DNA of 64,000 nucleotides, from NCBI GenBank assembly GCA_037176845.1, contig JAYKXP010000028.1:1-64000 (forward strand), written 5' to 3'. A program made the translations under genes and the position numbers. The DNA is from Paramarasmius palmivorus. Lineage: Eukaryota > Basidiomycota > Agaricomycetes > Agaricales > Marasmiaceae. The notes beneath the pieces are model-generated. The model ran no database searches. It saw only the letters and a program-made list of their open reading frames with translations, and was not told the origin of the DNA. Below are positions 22,215 through 35,690 of this stretch, one piece after another (the first letter of the stretch is position 1; each line of letters starts with the position of its first letter).

Positions 22215-24716
22215 ATGGAGTCTCCGGACCTAAAAACGTCTACCGCTGCTGGCAGTGCGCCGGAATTGGCCTATAACGACACTGATGAAGGGCGTCTACC
22301 CACCGAGGAAGAACGAGGTGCGAATATCTGTTACAGCGGTATAGAGCCCATGGTCAAACTATGCAATGTGTTCCAGCAACCTTGCCCCGAGTACCTGGTG
22401 GCATGCCTTGGACTGCATTTACGATATGCATAGTTGAATTTGGTGAGGTCCCGAACAATGCATCATTCCATGACGTTGGTGCTCACAAGTCATCTTAGCT
22501 GAACGAGCCAGCTACTATGGCTGTTCTGCTGTATTTTCGGTGAGAACAGTTGTTCTTGTTCGGTCGTTAACCGTGTTGATCGGAATATCTGCCAATCCAG
22601 AACTTCATTCAACGCCCGGTTCGTCATCCCCCGACAGTGTTTCGCCGACTTAAAGACGCTGACGGGCACGGTTTTAGCTCCCTGTTGGCGGCAATGGCGC
22701 AGGAGCACCACCTCCTGGATCTCAACTCAGTGGTATGATAACGCTTATAGTCCTTGACATGCAACTGAGTACCCCCAGCCGGTGCACTGGGCCTGGGTTT
22801 GAAGGCAGCCACAGGCATAACAAAAACCTTCTCATTTGTTGCATTCGCTTTACCAATCTTAGGGGGATACCTAGCAGATTCGAAATGGGGACGTTTCAAA
22901 ACGATCTGTATTGGCACGGCCCTCGGTGCTATCGGTCAGCTTCGGTTTCTCCAGACGTACAGGGATACAATTGACCAAGTCCTGTATTAGCTCATATCGT
23001 GATGGTTGTCGCTGCCATTCCATCCGTCATTGCTGACGGGCACGCAGTGGCTCCGTTTGTCATTTCGATTATTCTATTAGCCTTTGGTGAGTCCTTACGA
23101 GCACATATTGTACCTGTTGGTCTAATACGCAATAGGTACCGGATTAATCAAGCCATCGATTGCACCAATACTAGTTGATCAGTCGCAAGTCAAGTCCGAA
23201 TACATCAAGGTACTCCCCAATGGCAAAAAGGTCATTGTCGACCCTGCGGTCTCTGTTCAGAGCATGATCACAGTGAGTAACATGTGCATTGGGTCTGAAG
23301 ATTTACGTCAATTGACCTAAAAACTCAGTCGTACAACTGGAGCATAAGCTTTGGGATATTCGTAAGCTCCAGGCAACGAGATCTGTTCATGCCTCCGAAC
23401 CTGACATTGATGACAGTTCGCGCTGGCATCGACATATGCTGCAAAACGAATAGGGTTAGTACTCGAGTAAATATTGCACCTAGACATGGCTAAAACGTCC
23501 ATCATAATTCAGGTATTGGCTAGCATTCATGATCCCGGGAATTTTGTTCTTGATCATGCCTGTCGGACTGATGATCGTGAATCGACGAATTGTAAAGGTT
23601 CCACCCCAAGGCTCTGCGCTTGTAGATGTCCTCAAGATGCTCCGAATCATGTACCGCCGTCTTGGTCTAAGGATGTTCAAGGGTGGTGATGCAGTATGGG
23701 ATGTCGCAAAACCTGTGAGCATTGGTTCGTTGACAATACACCGTCGTTCTGAAAAGGCCTGCTTGTAGTCCCAAACACCCAATGTCCCGTGGGATGAGGA
23801 ATTCGTCGACGAGGTCAGACGGACTATGCGGGCCTGCAGGCTTTTCTTGTTGCTGCCCATTTATCTTGTGGCGGACGTCGGCTTAGACAATGTCCTCATC
23901 AATCAAGGTAAGTCATCACCCACCCTAAAACAGATAGCCGATTTACGCTCCTCAAGCTGGGTCTATGACCAGCAACGGCGCCCCGAACGATATTATACAG
24001 TCTTTCAACGCTTTGACTCTTGTGGTATTCACACCGATCTTCCAATACATCATATGGCCGCTCTTTCATAAGATGGGTATCAAGACTCCACCGGTTCGTC
24101 GAATGGTCGTCGGATACATAGTCTCGGCGCTCGGGATGGGTAAGCTCAGCGACATCTCAGCCCGTCGAAGGTTAATCCTTGTGTTCTAGTCTTTGGCGCT
24201 GTCCTCCAGTACAAAGTGTATCAGACTTCGCCTTGCGGTTACGCTGCTTCGACATGCAGTCTAAAGGGGTCCGTCTCACCAATTTCTATTTGGTTACAAG
24301 TCCCTGTTCCCTTCCTCGAAGCAATAGCAAGTGAGCATTTTAGGCTTTGAACGTTTGATTCTTAGTGCTAACCACGGCTCCTATCAAGGCATACTGATCA
24401 ACTATACCTCATATGAGATTGCGATCACAATGGCTCCTCGGCGAATGAAGTCTCTGGTCTTTGGCATTGTCCTGTTTATGGCTGCGCTTTCTTCAGCCTT
24501 AGTCCTCATCGTATCACCGACCTTTGCCGATCCCAATCTGTGAGTGCCATTTTCCACCGTCAACGGACTTTACCTTGACCTGTACTGCACAGGATATGGC
24601 CTTTCGTCGCCTTAGCCGTTGCAACGACTATCTGTGGGATAATCATCTGGGTATTTTTCCGTGATATGGACGACGAATACGAAGCAGTCGTGTCGAAAGG
24701 TGTCAGCTCAACATGA
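22215..24716 (+). CDS. PTR2: POT-family proton-coupled peptide transporter (PTR2)
   Basis: Start MESPDLKTSTAAGS at 22215, stop TGA 24714-24716 after VVSKGVSST. Spliced exons read GGMPWTAFTICIVEFAERAS then YYGCSAVFSNFIQRP, the PTR2 N-terminal signature with the ExxER-type motif EFAERASYYG. They continue with GGYLADSKWGRFKTICIG, FGTGLIKPSIAPILVDQ, SWSISFGIFFALASTYAA-type and YWLAFMIPGILFLIMPVG helices, PVRRMVVGYIVSALGM, NHGSYQGILINYTSYEIA and a final helix pair. About 12 transmembrane helices are expected; introns are ~50-60 bp. It would import di- and tripeptides with protons across the plasma membrane. The proton channel 8 kb away is on the same strand but unlinked in sequence. No break is seen once introns are removed. 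Confidence 0.85.
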
Positions 24717-25048
24717 TCGAGAGGTCAAAGACGAACAGTATATTCAGGGATGAAAAATGGAATAAGAATAGACTGAATGCGATAAGGTATATATCCACGA
24801 ATAGATGCGAGTAAGCAATGATTTAAGTAAGAAAAGTCAATATGGTAAAGACAGGAATGGTCCGTGTGTAGGCCATGAGGTACCAACATTTAGGCTGAAC
24901 CCCAAACCTAGAAGGGTCGTCCAGAGAACATCTCCTGTGTTCTCGACCGCCTAGTTTCGGGTTGAGCCAGAGCTCTCCGCGGAGCTCAGCTGGTTGGTTG
25001 ACTCGCTCTAGTCACTATGCCGCTTGAAAAACGTGTTGTAGGCATGGA
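24717..25048. other. Convergent intergenic spacer
   Basis: This is 332 bp between the stops of PTR2 (plus) and the PPP4R1-like gene (minus). It should hold both 3' ends. I see no gene or repeat here. Confidence 0.4.
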
Positions 25049-28000
25049 TTATGCTTCTACACCGACTGCGATCTTGGGCTGTGAGACTGCAGCCTTCGAA
25101 AAAGGCGGCGGACGAGAGAATGTCGATACAGTGACCGACGAACTCCGACGACGTGTCAAAGGCATCGCCAGAGACGGCCTGAGTAAATCTGCTCTCCGTG
25201 GCGCTCCTTCAAACTCGTCATGAAGGTCTGCGACGAATGCCTTCACCTCATTACATTTATCCGCCTTGAGTATTCTCAGTACTCTGAGGACGGACTCGGG
25301 AATTGGCAAGCCATTATCTGAGTTACGAGCTAGAATGGCGAGTATTGAGCTATCAAAGCTGACCTACTGAGGAGTAAGCCTTACCGTAAATGGTGCATAT
25401 GAGTCGAGCAAGCCCAATTCGTACCCCGAGAATGGGATCTTGAGCTAGAGCATCAACAGGCGGGCAAGCTTCGTCCTCGACCGTCATGGCAACTATACCG
25501 TCTGATGTTGGCTGGTCGAGAGCTTGTAGACATGCAATAAAACTTTACAAGAACAGTCAGCGCACAATTGGATTATGTCTGGTGGTCACTTACGTCATAC
25601 GCTTTCGAGATAAATCAGACGTTGCCAGTGAATGCAACTCTGTTCGTAAAAGACCAAACGCTTCGTTCGATCTGTAGAACTTGAGCCATAAAATCGGAAG
25701 CTGAGAAGACCCATATCAGTTCCTGGATTAAGCATCCAATAGTTTATGACGACACTCACAGCGCTGATACCCGCTTCTCGTACTGCATTCACGGGATCCA
25801 ACAGAGTCAACACCTCCAACCGTGCAATCAGAATCCACAGGTCCTGTCCCTGCGCTAATTCACCCATTCTTCCCATTACACCAGCAACCTTCTCCCGTTC
25901 TCGCCATCCCTTCAGTAAGCCTCGCTCCCACAACACCAACAAATCAAACAACAATTCCCTCTGACCCGCCTTATCCAATGCACCAAAGAATAGCTCCAGC
26001 GCTTCTGCAGTCTTCATCCTAACCTCAGCTTCCTCATTCCGCGCGCAATTCCGCCAGACATTCATCAAATCCTTTCGTGCAGATTCGGGACCAATGATTT
26101 GAGCGAGCTGGCCCAAGGAGGCGGCAAGCGTTCGATGAACACCAAAAATCTCGCTTTCTGTCAACGACATGTACGCTTCCCTCAAATCGGAAGCCCATCG
26201 CGCCCGTCCAAGCGTAAGTGCCACAGCAGGCATGTTAAACGCGCATACCAACGGTCTCGAGGGGTCTTGATAAAATTCGTGCAGTGCCCCCGCTTTAGTG
26301 GGATCCCCATTTACCCATTCTCTCTCTAGTGGTGACTGACCCTGCTCTTGGTGACAATCCAATATCCGCCGGTCTTCGGTTCGTCCCAGAAACATTCGTA
26401 ATAGCTGCTTTGGGGGTACGTCATCGTGTTGGTCTGGGTCTGAAAGGGTCTGATGATCCGTGTGGAAGGTGTAGATAACTTCACCGAGTGTTTCCAGTAC
26501 ACCCGAACGAACTTCTTGCGATTCGTCCATGCTCATAGGGACTAGAATGTCTAGAGCTAGTTCTCGACGTTTCTTGGGATTGAGCCGAGTTAATATGGCG
26601 GGAAGCGCGTAGAGAGAAGAGTGTCGGACATGATGAATTGGATCAGATACTGCGGCTGAAAGTAGTGGCATCTAAAAACGAGTTAACAACAGGTTTGTAA
26701 AAGATGACACCACCTACCAAAGTGAGATAAACTAGTTCTTCCGGTACAACCTTAGCCAGTGCGCCGACCGCGAAACAAGCCTCCCGTCGGACCCAGTAAA
26801 TAGAATCCTGAGAAACCCGTTCAACTTCCTTCACGAACGCATATTTTGTAGCGTCATCGAGGCATCCTTCAGAATATCCATGGTCACTATAATGAAAATA
26901 AACTAAGGATTAGAATGTATCTCACCACTCGCAGCCACCGCAGCCATAAGGCTCATGCTACTCAGTCTTCCGACTGCAGCATGGTCATTCTCATCAACTT
27001 CCTCCATATACTCGACGACATCCATTCTGTCATCATTCGAGTCACTGAGTGAATACGGAGACGAACTTTGGAATTGGCTGAAAGTAGACGAAGAAGGCAC
27101 CCCGACGTCTTGTGTGATGTTGTTCTGTCCAACACTTGATGGCTCGTTCGGAAATGCTGGTCCTGGTCCTGGTTTGGACGTATGGCGTTCAACGTAGGTC
27201 GGTAGAGAAGACTGCGACGATGACGGACTCGCGTTGGAGGACGAAGGTGAGATTACAATCCTCGGAGAGAATTGTGAGGGCGGCGAAAAGCTTTCTTCGT
27301 CAAGCGAAGACGCACTTGTGCCTGTCGTGGAACCAGGCGTTGAGCCAGCAGATTCTGAACTATCAATACTAGCTGGAGAGCCACCTTGGTCTATTCCCAA
27401 GTCATTTGCCTTGTCTGGGTAACCCGAAGGCGAGACTGGGAAATATGGATTGATACTTCCATCCAATTTACGCGTCTTGTCGTCCTCAGGATGGGCGCGG
27501 TGCTGATTCGTTATCTGAAGCTCTCCACTCTGGCTATCACCATACTTTTCAGGGCTCTCCGCCACTTGCACGACGAGGTTTCCCTGCGAGCCCGGCGACG
27601 CGTATCCCACGGTATGATCGGTGTGTTGGAATTCAAGAGCGTCGTCGTAAAAGGGAGATGCATCTGTGTCGTCATTTGCGTTCGCGTCGCTCTCGGCATC
27701 CAAGCGGCCCATGCCGATGACAACCTGATAGAGAATTTCCTTCTCGAATAGCGAGCGCTCGACCCTGCCAAAGAGTCCGACGTACAGTTCATCCTCCGGA
27801 TCAATATCCATGGCGTTATGGCCTGGTGATGAAAAGCTGCTTGGGGAATGATCCACTGCTGATACGGATGCCATCTTGCTCTCCATGCCGTCGACACGCC
27901 GTATTCGCTCCAAAAGCTGCACGACAGCATACCGTGCGGCTCCACCCACGATGCTGTTTGGACTCAGGAGTAAAGTGCCGAGGATGGGCGTGAACTCTTG

Positions 28001-28902
28001 AACGGAAATTATTGGAGGACTCTCATGATCATGGAAATCCGGGGGATTCATGTCATCTTGATTCATGGACTGCTCGGGAATGAGCTGACAGTGCTGTATA
28101 AATAAATTGAAAAAATGTACGTCAAAAAAGATGTGATGTGCGGAGTAGAGATGGTATTGGTACGTACGGTGAGAAACCACCACATAATGGCGACTAGCTT
28201 TGAGGAGAAAGCTTCCTTGACGAGTTCATCTTTGAGAGCAAGTGAGACAGAGTAAAAGTAATGATCGAACATGCGCGCACCTTCATCCATTGCCAATGTA
28301 TTAAGCAAAGGCAAGACATACTCCACTGCATCGTGAGGTGTAACATGCTCCAACCATTCTGGCAATACATTGGCAATAAAGACGCGATGGTACGATGCCT
28401 TGCTCCGAGAATAAAGGTAGATCTTTTCTAGGGTGCTAAGGCCTTCATCGTCGAATACCATGTCGACGGGAAGCTCTGGAGGATCCGGGAATGTTTCCTG
28501 GGCTATACTTGCGATAGAAGGAGTCGGAATTGGCTCCTGGGGTTGAGATTGCGGTAGTGATGGGAAAGCATTGGGAGAAGAAACGTTTCCGAAAGGGTAC
28601 TGTGGCAATGAAGGTTGTGATTGTGGTGGAATTGCGATGTGAAGAATGGGCAAAGGAGGAGGAGAATTTGGGGTCGACGGTTTATGTTCCTTTGGGGTTT
28701 CTGCCAAGGGTGTTGAAGGTGCAGTATAATAAGTGACTGGGGGAGAAAGCAGGGGACTTGGTGTTGATTGAAGGGGGTCTTCTTGGACAGTTGCAGCTGG
28801 TGACGACGAGTAAGCTATTGGCCGGAAAGGCGAAGGTGGCATTGGAATGAAAGAAGGACGAGAAGCTGGATTATTTGCTGATAAAATTGGATTTTCCTGC
28901 AT
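25049..28902 (-). CDS. HEAT-repeat protein, PP4 regulatory subunit 1 (PPP4R1)-like
   Basis: Start MQENPILSANNPASR at 28900-28902, stop at 25049. After a ~150-residue Pro/Ser-rich N-terminus comes MVFDDEGLSTLEKIYLYSRS, the conserved opening of PPP4R1-type proteins. HEAT-type helices follow (SPNSIVGGAARYAVVQLLER; VRREACFAVGALAKVVPEEL; IHHVRHSSLYALPAILTRL; EEAEVRMKTAEALELFFGAL). A long acidic/Ser-rich insert is encoded by 26903-27880 (e.g. SSPYSLSDSNDDRMDVVEYM). The C-terminus ends in a basic Ser-rich tail (MPLTRRRSSSVTV). In other eukaryotes this subunit binds the PP4 catalytic subunit and directs its substrate choice. Introns are short. Identification rests on the motif and repeat layout; another PP2A/PP4-associated HEAT protein is possible. 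Confidence 0.75.
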
Positions 28903-29106
28903 TTTCCAAGTGGGCCTGTGAGTGAATCGAGCATAGGCAGTACTAACAACCTCGCAGGCAGTTGACGTTGTCCGTAAGCTTTGCGATTCCAAAACAGCTT
29001 TCAACAAATTTCTTTATGGGAAAATTGACGTCATTCTTACTATTTTTTGTTACACTTTTCTACCCAATCTAAATACCCTTTTGCTACCTTTTGTTACACT
29101 TGTATT

Positions 29107-30832
<1,726 letters not shown>

Positions 30833-31449
30833 TGTCGGTTTTAGAGAAACGCAGAGTGAAAGAGACAAGATGAGTAGGATATGAGGAAAAAAAGATCGTA
30901 AAAGCGCCCCGAGTCAGGGATATATCCGAAAAGGACAGTCGAAATCAAGTGCTAGGAGAGACTCGGATGCCCGTGATATTGGACGAAAACCGGGCATGAT
31001 GCGGGAATAATGCACAGGAAATTTAACATACCTCTGTTTTCACCTGGATGGTATACGATGAATGAAGGAACTAGAACGAATTTCAAGCTTTTATACCCCA
31101 CTACGGCTTTTGCAAGGATCCAGACTGTGATTTGGGGTTGTTACATAACTCCGCCCCGGCCGCTATGACTCCAGGCAGGCAGTGATGCAGTGATTGCTCA
31201 CTATTCGTTTCTCAGATGGTGTCGGCTGTGGATGAGGACAAGGATTACAAAGAGCAACAATTACATTATATAGGAGGAAATGACAGTCCGTAGTATACTA
31301 CTAGAGATGTAATGCTAGAGGAGCGAATGCAACGTGGTCGTCGACCCTATCGAGTCATATAGGTGGGTATTCGTGAATACTATGCGAATGGGAATAATGT
31401 GAACAATGCAGGGAGACTAAGGTGGGGGTGGTAGAGTAGGGATAGGCAA
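30833..31449. promoter_or_regulatory. Promoter region of aspartate aminotransferase
   Basis: It lies between the AAT1 start and the stop of the AN1 gene, both minus strand. A TATA-like element reads TATAAAAG on the minus strand at 31088-31095, about 256 bp before the first ATG. A CCGGCCGC-type GC-rich patch lies near 31157. No gene is seen. Confidence 0.35.
31088..31095 (-). promoter_or_regulatory. TATA-like element upstream of aspartate aminotransferase
   Basis: Minus-strand sequence TATAAAAG, oriented towards the AAT1 start at 30832. The distance is long for a fungal TATA box unless the 5' UTR is about 200 bp. Confidence 0.3.
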
Positions 31450-31761
31450 CTAGGCCGTAGCAAGTTTATTCGCTACAGTCCGTTCACTCTCCAGCTTGGC
31501 CTTGTTCCGGTCAAATGCTTGTTGCCGACAATCCTCCAGCTTGTTGCAACTATGGTGTTCTGGTAGACGGTGCTGCAAGGAAGGAAAAGAAGGGTAAAGG
31601 TCATCAGTTTATGGGGACGAGTTGGACAGGGAGTTGAAATGACGCACGTCTCCGCAGAACTGACTTCTACAGTGTGGACATTGTCCGACTAGTCTGAGTG
31701 CAGCAGAATTACACTGGCCTTCAGTACCGATTTGGAACTGGCAGCGCTTCTTGGCGGGCAT
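31450..31761 (-). CDS. Small AN1-type zinc-finger protein
   Basis: Two exons: complement(31450..31572, 31648..31761), 78 residues, start MPAKKRCQFQIGTEGQ, stop TAG. The protein is essentially one AN1-like finger with spacing C-x9-C-x10-C-x2-C-x4-C-x2-H-x5-H-x-C (residues GQCPHCRSQFCGDH, LPEHHSC), followed by a Lys/Glu-rich helix QQAFDRNKAKLESERTV. In the standard AN1 finger the first two Cys are two residues apart, so the first pair here has an extended loop. AN1 proteins usually act in ubiquitin-proteasome or stress pathways, but a single-finger protein of this size is not functionally defined. The intron is 75 bp with gtgcgt donor and a long pyrimidine tract. Confidence 0.75.
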
Positions 31762-32637
31762 TATTACGAGTAGTGTGTGTCGTGTGGGCGGAAGGCTCTA
31801 GTAGGAAAGGTAGGCACCGAGGTAATGTGCAGCTGTTGAGGACCCTGGGTCAGTGATTTTCAGGGAATTTGAAGACGGACGAGGGAGAAGGGACGTACAG
31901 AAAAGTGGAATAAAGCTGGAGAGGTGGTGGCAAAGTGGAAAGATTGGGGGAGGCGCTTAATTGCAGAGAGGGCTTTTAAAGGGTGGACGCGTAAGCTGCT
32001 TGAGACGGAGCTGTGCTCCACGTGGTGACTGTAAATTTACAAGGTCGCTCAGTCAGAGTACTCCGACAATCCGACGGCATTTCGAAAAGCACCATCTATG
32101 ATCCCCAAGGTTACTCCATCTCCACGTCTGAAAGCTTACTTTTTGTCCTCAAAAGTTGAAACGATACTCAAACCCAATCCCATACCACGGACTTGGTGTG
32201 TCTTTTAGTCTTCCTCAAACTTGGGTCCGAGTCATTGCACAACTCTCGGATCTGACAGGAACAGTGGAAGCAAAGCATGCCAGCGGAGCAGTTTACACAT
32301 GGCCGATCTTTCGATCCCCCCGCTAGGCTATAGGAGGGTATAATAAGAATGATATCCATTGTCCGAGTCGTACTGTATTACCAGCGTAGCAATAAACCGT
32401 TAACTTAGGAGGAAATGCTAAAAAGATTGTTCTTCGGTATTATTAAGAATGCTCGAGTTGTAGAAGGAAAGGAATGATAGTGCAACCAAGGGACCGGGAA
32501 CAGGCGTAAAAAGCATGAAGTACATGGGGACAAGAAAACGCCGAACAAGAACTGCCTGTTGCAAAATAAAGAACTAGTTAGCCTACGGATCACAAATAGG
32601 GCGTGTGGCATGAATGTAGAGTACAAGTCCAGACCTT
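31762..32637. other. Intergenic spacer
   Basis: This is 876 bp between the AN1 gene start and the Sso1 stop, both minus strand. An open frame on the minus strand at 32168-32359 contains several Cys (CVNCSAGMLCFHCSCQIREL) but has no recognisable neighbour exon or family, so it is not called as a gene. No repeat is evident. Confidence 0.4.
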
Positions 32638-34077
32638 TTACTGCGCCTTCTTCGAGTTATTGACTTGTTGTGCAACGACAACACCCACGACCACACCAAT
32701 GATGATGAGGACAATCAATGTGATGAAGAAGCAGATCCATCTCTTTTTGCGAGCAGCACGGGCAGAGTCGACGGCCTTCTCGGTGTAATTGAGACTAGAA
32801 ACACTGCGTTAGTGACAGAAAGCATTGATAGATTGCCGAGACCGACCCTGCTTCTGTATCTTTCTCGACGGCTGCGGCTTGAGTCTCGATATTGACAATT
32901 GTTTCATCCTGCTGTTCAACGAGGACGCTCATCTACGATAGGTGTCAGCGAAGAGCGCGGGGCCAGAGTTACGCAGTCCTACATCATTGAATAGCTGAGC
33001 AAGTTCAGCAAGCGTTTTCTCGATACGTTTGATATCTTCATGTCGTTCTTGCACCTCACGGTAGGCCGCTCGTGATTCTCCATAGCGATTAGAATTCATG
33101 AGCTCGAGAACCATCAGCCACCGGAGACGAGTAAACAAATGTCGGGCATACCGCTTGACTGAAAATTTGTCCGCCACTCTCATCATTCACAACTGCACGG
33201 ACCTCCTCGGGAGTAGCATCAGGTTTGACTGCGATGATCGTGAGTATGCGGTAAACGGTGGAAACGAATGGTGAATACCAATCTTGAACTGCCGCTCCAT
33301 CCGTTGCTTGTACTTTTGACGATACTGTTGCTCGACGGTCTGATAACTTTGAATTGCTTCGACAAACTTGGACTTGACCAGGGAAGTCTAGACAGAGTCC
33401 TTGAGTAATATGTTTCCACTGCAGAAATAGTCAACGCACCTGTTGCTTGCGAATCTGACCATCACGACCTGCTCCTCCTTGTTTCTCTAATGCTTTGATG
33501 CGGCGCTTCAACGTGGCACTGAGTGCACTCGTATCCTCAACGAGCTCATCAAGCTGTGCAGCATTTCGTTGGGCGGCTTGGTCGTCCATGTTGTTTAATG
33601 ACCGCGAGTGAAGATCGCCAATACGGGCAACATTGTCATTGAAGGTTCTCAAACTATCTTGTATCGAGGATATCTTTGTGAGAGTAAGCGCTCGTTCGAA
33701 GTTGAGAAGTCTGATGAATTTACTTCAGCGTAGAAAGCTGACATGCTGTCGCCGCTTGCAGCCATGTTTCCGTTGAAGTTGGTCGGGGAGTCCTTCACGT
33801 CTGACATTTCATAGGCGCTGTCTTGCTGAGCATAGGGATTAGGGCGACGAGGTTGGTAACCTCCTCCTCCTCCACCTCCTGCCTGAGAAGGATAAGAGTT
33901 TCTAGCCAAGTTAAGATAGAATTAGAACGAGAGTATGCCTGCTAGAGATTTCTCCACGTACGAGTTCATAGGGTTAGCTCCTCCCTGCTGTTGGGCCTGA
34001 GGGGAATTGAGCGGGCGAATGGGTGAATCATGGCAAGCTACACTTACTCGCATTGCTGCTAATCTGTCTCTCGCCAT
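32638..34077 (-). CDS. SSO1: Plasma-membrane t-SNARE, syntaxin Sso1 type
   Basis: Start MARDRLAAMR at 34075-34077, stop TAA 32638-32640 after QVNNSKKAQ. A Gly/Pro-rich N-terminus leads to the Habc bundle (FNDNVARIGDLHSRSLNNMD, SALSATLKRRIKALEK, SYQTVEQQYRQKYKQRMERQ). A conserved loop TPEEVRAVVNDESGGQIFSQ follows. The SNARE motif is RHEDIKRIEKTLAELAQLFN then MSVLVEQQDETIVNIETQAA; the central Gln of the zero layer is in LVEQQDE. The C-terminal anchor is WICFFITLIVLIIIGVVVGV. It would pair with Sec9 and Snc-type v-SNAREs in exocytosis at hyphal tips. Introns interrupt it at several points; the first exon is only about 10 codons. Confidence 0.88.
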
Positions 34078-34674
34078 ATCGAAGATGAATTAATGGAAGA
34101 AGTTAAAGATACGATGCCTCCTGAGAGTGTTTTTGAAGACGAAACGAAGAAAAAGAGGCGAACTGGCGCTTGGAGTGAGAGAACAGATCAAGCAAAGCAA
34201 ATGCAAATAACGACTTTAGCCGTATCAATATCAACGCCCTCGAGGCAATGCATTCCGGATAGGTTCCACTTGGCTACTGCGTGCACTGCTAGCTGTTTTT
34301 ACCAGTGTATTTTGGACATGCTACCCTTATTTCCTGCTGCGCTGGAGTACAATGCCCGTAGAATTATTTTTCTGAAGAAACGCCAGCCAATTCAATAGAA
34401 GCTGTAGAACTGCCAAAATAGGAAAGCCTCATTACCGGTTGACCTCCTCGGTCGCTGTCTGTCAATACTCTCATCGTCGATCTCATTCTCCAGCACCCCA
34501 GCGCTGAGCGGTGTGAACCCTATCCCGAAATTGCCAGGAGTCTGCAAGTTATGCTTTGCCGACCAATCTACGATGTCACCCTGTTCGTGATGTCAGCGTG
34601 TCTTGCATAAAACGGACCGACCGTTGTAGCCGTCAACCACTCTAAGGCTATTTGCTTATCACTCAACCACCACC
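34078..34674. promoter_or_regulatory. Divergent promoter region between Sso1 and the AIG1 gene
   Basis: This is 597 bp between the Sso1 start (minus) and the AIG1 start (plus). The open frame at 34093-34398 (MEEVKDTMPPESVF...) has no recognisable family and is interpreted as 5' UTR and promoter. No TATA box is clear. Confidence 0.35.
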
Positions 34675-35565
34675 ATGGCCTTTTCCATGCCTCGTTTCTT
34701 ACTACACTCCGTGGCGGTTGCTATCATGACCTATGGGTTCAATAGTCTCGACAAAATGTCGATTGACGAATGGATTAGGTCCCAGTATGGAGGTCATTAT
34801 CAATACTTGACGATTCAAGGGTGCGTGGCCTCCTCGTTGCCGTAGAATTAGTCTCACAGAGTCTATTCAGACTCATTATTGCAGGAATAACTATGGCTGT
34901 TGGTGTAGCATCTGACTTACTTCCTTCCGTTAAGGGTATGTACCTGTCCCTAAAACACCGTCCAGTTCGCTCATAACGCCTTGGTATAGGTCTAGTCGCC
35001 ATTAAAAGGGCTCTCTTTATGATTGCTATGCCAGTACGCACATTATCCCTGTCGTAAGACGCGTTCACTGATTGTATACACAAGTTGGCTGCTGTGATTT
35101 CCTGCGTCTACTGGGCTCTCCTGACTCTCAGTCCAGACCTCATTCTCCAAGGAGCCGAGAAGATGATAGATGACCCAGAAGTCGCTTCTTCCGTAGAAAA
35201 GTTGGCTCTTGTTCGCATTCCTCTTCCCGTCGATCTCTCGCTTCATATGGCGCCGGGCGTTGCGCTCATCGCGGACTTTTTCTTGTTTGAAAGAAAGTTC
35301 ACCTCCAAAGAAGTAGCCTGGGGACCTTTAGTCGCTGGTGCTTATACCGCGTTTTATGGCTGGTGGGTCGAGCATTGCTCAAAGCACAATGCTGGTAACT
35401 GTGAGCATATTTCTTTCCGCTCAAAATACGCAGGGACTGAGCATGTTTCTAGTCCCGTACCCTTTCCTCACTATCAGCCCATTCAACATCCGTGTGGTTA
35501 TATATCTTGCTGCTGGAACCTTCTCTTTCCTCTCGTTCTACTTTATCAACAGACTTCACAAATGA
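34675..35565 (+). CDS. AIG1/FAR-17a family membrane hydrolase
   Basis: Start MAFSMPRFLLHSVAVAIMTY at 34675-34677, stop TGA 35563-35565 after YFINRLHK. Exons read GGHYQYLTIQ, ITMAVGVASDLLPSVK, VAIKRALFMIAMP, VISCVYWALLTLSPDLILQ, SLHMAPGVALIADFFLFERK, YTAFYGWWVEHCSKHNA and VPYPFLTISPFNIRVVIYLA. These are characteristic blocks of the androgen-induced gene 1 family. In human AIG1 a Thr in the first loop and a His act as the hydrolytic pair for fatty acid esters of hydroxy fatty acids; here the matching residues are the Thr of YLTIQ and the His of LSLHMAPG. The protein is multi-spanning and probably in the ER. The yeast relative is known only from sequence. The last intron is 35407-about 35450, which restores the VPYPFLT frame. 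Confidence 0.85.
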
Positions 35566-35690
35566 TTATAGAGCCTCGTAGAGCTACCATAGAAATGTAA
35601 TCCAAAGTAATACAAACTCACGGATTTAGCGGCCGTGCGAGCCGGTATGGGCGCTTAACCCAAACAAAGAGCCTTTTGTCCTTTCTCCTC

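Noticed and set aside
22490..22711. Stops and frame changes in the PTR2 region suggesting a pseudogene
   Set aside because: All breaks fall inside short introns with acceptable splice sites; the spliced frame is intact.
32168..32359. Cys-rich 63-residue frame, possible small secreted protein
   Set aside because: No signal peptide at the start, no supporting splice sites, and spacing of Cys matches no known family.
34093..34398. 102-residue frame between Sso1 and the AIG1 gene
   Set aside because: No start context, intron partner or family resemblance; best read as promoter/5' UTR.
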